Source of the DNA: Streptomyces tendae
GTDB taxonomy: Bacteria > Actinomycetota > Actinomycetes > Streptomycetales > Streptomycetaceae
Direction of reading: 5' to 3'
NCBI RefSeq assembly: GCF_008632955.1
Contig: NZ_CP043959.1
Span: 5,270,001 to 5,334,000 of the forward strand
DNA: 64,000 nucleotides
The notes below the pieces were generated by a model that made no database searches, was not told the DNA's origin, and saw only the letters and a program-made list of their open reading frames with translations. The translations under genes and the position numbers were made by a program. Each line of letters starts with the position of its first letter. Position 1 is the first letter of the stretch. Shown here one piece after another: positions 60,157 to 64,000 of the stretch.

Positions 60157-60861
60157 ATGGCGAGGAAGGAACCCGCAGCGGACGCTGCGAACCCCGGGCG
60201 ACTGAAGCAGATCGCTCTGACCTACAAGATGACCCGCAGGGCCGACAAGAAGATCGGTCTTGTACTCGCGGCTGTCGGAATCGTCACCTTCGGTGTCTTC
60301 CTCGCGATCGGCTTCTTGATCGGGCACCCCATCTATCTCGGCATCCTGGGCCTCCTGCTCGCCTTCCTCGCGTCGGCGATCGTGTTCGGCCGCCGGGCCG
60401 AGCGGGCCGCCTTCGGTCAGATGGAGGGACAGCCGGGCGCCGCCGCGGCCGTGCTCGACAACATCGGCCGTGGCTGGACGACGACCCCGGCGGTGGCGAT
60501 GAACCGCAGCCAGGACGTCGTGCACCGCGCGGTCGGCAAGGCCGGCATCGTGCTGGTCGCCGAGGGCAACCCGAACCGGGTGAAGAGCCTGCTGGCCGCC
60601 GAGAAGAAGAAGATGAACCGCATCGTCGCGGACGTCCCGGTGCACGACCTGATCGTGGGCAACGGCGAGGGCCAGGTGGAGCTGAAGAAGCTGCGCACCA
60701 CGATGCTCAAGCTGCCCCGCGTGCTCACCGGCCCGCAGGTCACCGCGACCAACGACCGGCTGCGCGCCCTGGGCGACCTGATGAGCAACATGCCGCTGCC
60801 GAAGGGGCCGATGCCCAAGGGCATGAAGCTGCCGAAGGGCGGCGGGCAGCGCGGCCGCTGA
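60157..60861 (+). CDS. DUF4191 membrane protein
   Basis: The 234-residue protein starts MARKEPAADAANPGRLKQIALTYKMTRRADKKIGLVL with two adjacent helices (VLAAVGIVTFGVFLAIGFLIG, IYLGILGLLLAFLASAIVFG). A conserved soluble domain follows (GWTTTPAVAMNRSQDVVHRAVGKAGIVLVAEGNPNRVKSLLAAEKKK...). This is DUF4191. TAGACT lies six to seven bases before the ATG, so the message is probably leaderless. Role unknown. Confidence 0.87.
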   Translation: MARKEPAADAANPGRLKQIALTYKMTRRADKKIGLVLAAVGIVTFGVFLAIGFLIGHPIYLGILGLLLAFLASAIVFGRRAERAAFGQMEGQPGAAAAVLDNIGRGWTTTPAVAMNRSQDVVHRAVGKAGIVLVAEGNPNRVKSLLAAEKKKMNRIVADVPVHDLIVGNGEGQVELKKLRTTMLKLPRVLTGPQVTATNDRLRALGDLMSNMPLPKGPMPKGMKLPKGGGQRGR

Positions 60862-60886
60862 GCCCCGTACCCGTACGTGACATACG

Positions 60887-60927
60887 ACGACGGGGGCGCC
60901 GGAATCGGATTCCGGCGCCCCCGTCGT
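60887..60927. terminator. bidirectional terminator
   Basis: Twenty-base perfect arms at 60887-60906 and 60908-60927 lie between the DUF4191 gene and the convergent RDD gene. A short GCGTCGTCGT direct repeat follows at about 60937-60962. Confidence 0.85.
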
Positions 60928-60979
60928 TGTGTGTCGGCGTCGTCGTATGTCGGCGTCGTCGTGTGCCGGCGGAGCCGGG

Positions 60980-61447
60980 TCAGATCCGCACCTCGACCGT
61001 GCGGGCGAGCCGGTCGTGCAGGCCGCGGCCGTCACGGTCCCAGACCAGAGCGGGGACGGCGAGGCACAGCAGCGCCGACCGCAGCAGGCCGCGCAGCGGC
61101 TGCACCCGGCCGCTGTCCACGGCCACCACGCGCAGCCCGAACAGGCGCTTGCCGGGCGTGAAGCCGATCGTGCCGACGGTCAGGACGCTCAGCACCAGGA
61201 ACACCAGCAGCGCCCAGTTGCCGGTCCGGGCGTCGTAGCCGTCGGTGAACAGACCGTATGCGATCAGCAGGCACAGGCCCCAGTCGACGGCGAGGGCACC
61301 GATCCTGCGGCCCGGGCGGGCGATCGAGCCCGGCCCCTGTTCCGGCAGCCCCAGCTGCTCACCCCGGTAACCGAAGTCGGCACCGGCCTCCTCCATGGCC
61401 GCGCGCGGGCCGGACAGCCATGATCCGATTGCTTGCCTGTTGTCCAC
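60980..61447 (-). CDS. RDD-family membrane protein upstream of glnA
   Basis: The 155-residue protein has a hydrophilic N-terminus, an RDD signature with RRIGALAVDWGLCLLIAYGLF and the loop GFTPGKRLFGLRVVAVD, and three to four helices, ending with LHDRLARTVEV. It diverges from glnA across a 210-base promoter region that contains the GlnR site. No role is assigned; by position it could share nitrogen control. Confidence 0.87.
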   Translation of the reverse strand: MDNRQAIGSWLSGPRAAMEEAGADFGYRGEQLGLPEQGPGSIARPGRRIGALAVDWGLCLLIAYGLFTDGYDARTGNWALLVFLVLSVLTVGTIGFTPGKRLFGLRVVAVDSGRVQPLRGLLRSALLCLAVPALVWDRDGRGLHDRLARTVEVRI

Positions 61448-61522
61448 CCGTCCACGGTACTGCGACCGGATATGACCGGGAGACGGCGGGGTGTGCCGGA
61501 GCTACCGTGAAAGAGGTGCCGG

Positions 61523-61560
61523 TTAACTTGTGCGAAACAAACGGGTCACGCCCGAGAAAT
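61523..61560 (+). promoter_or_regulatory. paired GlnR box of glnA
   Basis: Two half-sites of the gTnAc-n6-GaAAc type lie in series: TTAAC-n6-GAAAC (61523-61538) and GTCAC-n6-GAAAT (61545-61560), 22 bases apart. This matches the a-n-b arrangement known upstream of Streptomyces glnA, bound by the nitrogen regulator GlnR. It lies 98 bases before the ATG. Confidence 0.85.
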
Positions 61561-61657
61561 GACCCGTCCCTAGGGTCGAGTGCAGCGTGTGCCCCCCGCA
61601 CTGGCCGCACGAACGATCTACCACCCCGGCGGGACGGTCGGGAGTAGGAGGAGCTGG

Positions 61658-63067
61658 ATGTTCCAGAACGCCGACGAGGCCAAGAAGTTCATCGCGGACG
61701 AGGACGTCAAGTTCATCGACGTCCGCTTCTGCGACCTGCCGGGTGTGATGCAGCACTTCACCATCCCGGCGTCGGCCTTCGACCCGGCCGAGGAGCTCGC
61801 CTTCGACGGCTCCTCGATCCGCGGCTTCCAGGCCATCCACGAGTCCGACATGGCGCTGCTGCCGGACCTGTCCACCGCGCGGGTCGACCCGTTCCGCCGG
61901 GACAAGACGGTCAACATCAACTTCTTCATCCACGACCCGATCACGGGCGAGCAGTACTCCCGTGACCCGCGCAACGTGGCCAAGAAGGCCGAGGCGTACC
62001 TCGCCTCCACCGGCATCGCCGACACCGCGTTCTTCGGCCCCGAGGCCGAGTTCTACGTGTTCGACAGCGTGCGCTTCAAGACCTCGGAGAACGAGTCCTT
62101 CTACCACATCGACTCCGAGGCGGGCGCCTGGAACACCGGTGCGCTGGAGGACAACCGCGGTTACAAGGTCCGCTACAAGGGCGGCTACTTCCCGGTCCCG
62201 CCGGTCGACCACTTCGCCGACCTGCGCGCCGAGATCTCCCTGGAGCTGGAGCGGTCCGGCCTGCAGGTCGAGCGCCAGCACCACGAGGTGGGCACCGCAG
62301 GCCAGGCCGAGATCAACTACAAGTTCAACACGCTGCTCGCGGCCGCCGACGACCTGCAGCTCTTCAAGTACATCGTGAAGAACGTCGCCTGGCGCAACGG
62401 CAAGACCGCGACCTTCATGCCCAAGCCGATCTTCGGTGACAACGGCTCCGGCATGCACGTCCACCAGTCGCTGTGGGCGGGCGGCGAGCCCCTCTTCTAC
62501 GACGAGCAGGGCTATGCCGGCCTGTCGGACACCGCCCGCTACTACATCGGCGGCATCCTCAAGCACGCGCCGTCGCTGCTGGCCTTCACCAACCCGACGG
62601 TGAACTCGTACCACCGTCTGGTCCCGGGCTTCGAGGCCCCGATCAACCTGGTGTACTCGCAGCGCAACCGCTCCGCCGCGATGCGCATCCCGATCACCGG
62701 CTCGAACCCGAAGGCCAAGCGCGTCGAGTTCCGCGCCCCGGACTCCTCCGGCAACCCGTACCTGGCCTTCTCGGCGCTGCTGCTGGCCGGCCTGGACGGC
62801 ATCAAGAACAAGATCGAGCCGGCCGAGCCGATCGACAAGGACCTCTACGAGCTGGCTCCCGAGGAGCACGCGAACGTGGCGCAGGTCCCGACCTCCCTCG
62901 GCGCCGTGCTGGACCGCCTCGAGGCCGACCACGAGTTCCTCCTCCAGGGCGACGTCTTCACGCCGGACCTGATCGAGACGTGGATCGACTACAAGCGTCA
63001 GAACGAGATCGCCCCGCTGCAACTGCGTCCGCACCCGCACGAGTTCGAGCTCTACTTCGACGTGTAA
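61658..63067 (+). CDS. glnA: glutamine synthetase type I
   Basis: GlnA makes glutamine from glutamate and ammonia. The 469-residue protein has FDGSSIRGFQAIHESDM, the metal site EAEFYVFD, GTAGQAEINYKFNTLL, the ATP site KPIFGDNGSGMHVHQS, RIPITGSNPKAKRVEFRAPDSSGNPYLAFSA and the adenylylation loop DKDLYELAPEE with its tyrosine. The ATG at 61658 has AGGAGGAG upstream. It carries a paired GlnR box. The stop at 63067 lies three bases before the convergent integrase reading frame ends. Confidence 0.97.
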   Translation: MFQNADEAKKFIADEDVKFIDVRFCDLPGVMQHFTIPASAFDPAEELAFDGSSIRGFQAIHESDMALLPDLSTARVDPFRRDKTVNINFFIHDPITGEQYSRDPRNVAKKAEAYLASTGIADTAFFGPEAEFYVFDSVRFKTSENESFYHIDSEAGAWNTGALEDNRGYKVRYKGGYFPVPPVDHFADLRAEISLELERSGLQVERQHHEVGTAGQAEINYKFNTLLAAADDLQLFKYIVKNVAWRNGKTATFMPKPIFGDNGSGMHVHQSLWAGGEPLFYDEQGYAGLSDTARYYIGGILKHAPSLLAFTNPTVNSYHRLVPGFEAPINLVYSQRNRSAAMRIPITGSNPKAKRVEFRAPDSSGNPYLAFSALLLAGLDGIKNKIEPAEPIDKDLYELAPEEHANVAQVPTSLGAVLDRLEADHEFLLQGDVFTPDLIETWIDYKRQNEIAPLQLRPHPHEFELYFDV

Positions 63068-63070
63068 AGA

Positions 63071-64000
63071 TCAACAGGGCTCTACGCTGGACGGACCCTC
63101 TGCGGACTCTTCGACAGTCCGCAGGGGGTCCGCAGTTTTGTTGATCATGGCTCCCATGACCCGCTCGACAGCGGCCCGGGTCGACTCGTCGGAGTCCGGC
63201 CAGAGGTGACTGTACGTATCCAGGGTCGTCTTCGCGGACGAGTGTCGCAGCCGGTGCTGAACAATCTTGACGTCGCTGCCGCCCGCGATGAGCATCGAGG
63301 CGTAAAAGTGGCGGAGGTCGTGGAAGCGGAAACCCTCGGGCAGGCCGGCAACCGTCTTCCGGATCCGGCGCATGTGGCGCTCGACCTTCCACGGTCCCAG
63401 CTGGAGGCCCTCGTCGTCTGGCACGACCCATCCATCAGCGCGGCCGTCGAGTAGCCGCTTCAGCTCCCCCACGAACGCGTCAGGGATCGGGACCGCGGTC
63501 ATGCTCATCTCGGTCTTCAGCGGCTCGGCCGGGTACTGCACCGCGGGCAGGATGACCCGCGCGTCGAGGTCGACGTCGCCGACCCGGAGCCCGCACACCT
63601 CGGCGACGCGCAGGCCGGCGAACGCTCCGAGCAGCAGCGCGGGCCGGTACTTCGGTTCGGCCGCCTCGTACAGCTTCCAGAACTGGGCTTCGGTCGCCAC
63701 GTAGGGCCGCTGCTTGCCCGCACCGGGTGTCGTGCGTCGGCTGCACGGGTTGCTGGCCAGCTTCCGGGCGCCCACCGCGTCGGTGAGCAGCTGCGACAGC
63801 CGGGCGTGCAGCGCGAAGCGGTAGGACTGGCTCAGCCCTTCCCGCTTCAGCTTGGCCATCCACTGCTTCACGGCCATCTCGTCGACCGCCATCAACGGCA
63901 GTGGCCCGAACTCCTTCCGGATCCGGGCCACGTGCACGCGGGCCTGCCGCTCCGTCGACTCCCGGTGCGCGTAGCTGTCCAGCCAGGCATCGCACCACTG
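63071..64000 (-). CDS. tyrosine recombinase/integrase, truncated by window edge
   Basis: The frame is open to the right-hand edge: codons before the internal GTG read QWCDAWLDSYAHRESTERQAR, so the true start lies outside. The visible 309 residues include an SAM-like core-binding domain (TERQARVHVARIRKEFGPLPL) and the catalytic domain: LLGAFAGLRVAEVCGLRV (first Arg), FHDLRHFYAS (HxxR), RLRHSSAKTTLDTYSHL (His and nucleophile Tyr). LRHSS replaces the more usual LGHSS. It probably belongs to an integrated element entering from the right. Its last codons run through the glnA terminator and end four bases from the glnA stop. Confidence 0.9.
   Translation of the reverse strand, partial: QWCDAWLDSYAHRESTERQARVHVARIRKEFGPLPLMAVDEMAVKQWMAKLKREGLSQSYRFALHARLSQLLTDAVGARKLASNPCSRRTTPGAGKQRPYVATEAQFWKLYEAAEPKYRPALLLGAFAGLRVAEVCGLRVGDVDLDARVILPAVQYPAEPLKTEMSMTAVPIPDAFVGELKRLLDGRADGWVVPDDEGLQLGPWKVERHMRRIRKTVAGLPEGFRFHDLRHFYASMLIAGGSDVKIVQHRLRHSSAKTTLDTYSHLWPDSDESTRAAVERVMGAMINKTADPLRTVEESAEGPSSVEPC
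63093..63131. terminator. glnA terminator hairpin inside the integrase tail
   Basis: GGACCCTCTGCGGACT (63093-63108) and AGTCCGCAGGGGGTCC (63116-63131) pair over 16 bases with one G-U, around CTTCGAC. TTTTG follows in the rightward direction. The same bases encode integrase residues DPLRTVEESAEGP in the other direction. Confidence 0.8.

Noticed and set aside
60932..60965. GCGTCGTCGT direct repeat as a regulatory array
   Set aside because: Only two imperfect copies directly after a terminator, with nothing else around them to suggest function.

Overview
This window is high-GC actinobacterial chromosome, almost certainly Streptomyces. The grounds are strong G/C third-position bias, many GTG starts, leaderless-looking transcripts, a SAM-IV riboswitch, a paired GlnR box in front of glnA, and a gene order that, from memory, closely follows the S. 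coelicolor core interval from trpD/qcr/cta to lipA/glnA. No rRNA, tRNA, CRISPR array or insertion sequence was seen. Nearly everything is core chromosome. The exception is the last 0.9 kb, where an integrase gene, cut by the window edge, abuts glnA.

Layout. 0.1-5.9 kb: NYN-domain protein, zinc-ribbon protein, rhomboid, a stand-alone Lrp ligand-binding domain, a class V aminotransferase-fold enzyme behind a SAM-IV riboswitch and a tiny leader ORF, and trpD. 6.0-15.7 kb: the respiratory block, made of ctaE-qcrC-qcrA-qcrB (cytochrome bc1 plus oxidase subunit III) and ctaC-ctaD-ctaF (aa3 oxidase subunits II, I and IV). A degenerate receiver protein and an L,D-transpeptidase lie between them. 15.7-22.6 kb: cysteine desulfurase-TusA fusion, PfkB-type sugar kinase, a large anchored protein, ErpA-type Fe-S carrier and quinolinate synthase NadA. 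The sulfur-transfer and Fe-S genes fit the Fe-S and heme enzymes nearby. 22.7-31.0 kb: RND exporter, NarL-type two-component pair, PspA-PspAA membrane-stress pair, membrane protein, methyltransferases. 31.1-37.1 kb: late cobalamin genes (MBL-CobU fusion, cobT, cobS) interspersed with membrane proteins and a tandem-repeat tract. 38.9-47.9 kb: leucyl aminopeptidase, lpdA, sucB/dlaT-type E2 (frame-disrupted in this sequence), a GntR regulator and aceE, so the 2-oxoacid dehydrogenase parts are grouped. 47.9-57.4 kb: WYL regulator, cell-wall amidase, MarP-like protease, GNAT, epimerase, FAD amine-oxidase-like protein and an NsdA-like TPR regulator. 57.6-63.1 kb: lipB and lipA, which supply lipoate to the E2 and allied enzymes, then DUF4191, RDD and glnA.

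Regulatory DNA is the most informative non-coding content. It includes the SAM-IV riboswitch/leader ORF, a palindrome over the -10 of leaderless ctaE, an 8+8 inverted repeat before ctaC, a 17-bp palindrome before aceE, the GlnR box, and many long bidirectional terminators at convergent gene ends. Points needing caution are the sucB frame disruption, a probable pair of compensating indels near 19.02-19.10 kb, and the integrase tail that reads through the glnA terminator hairpin.
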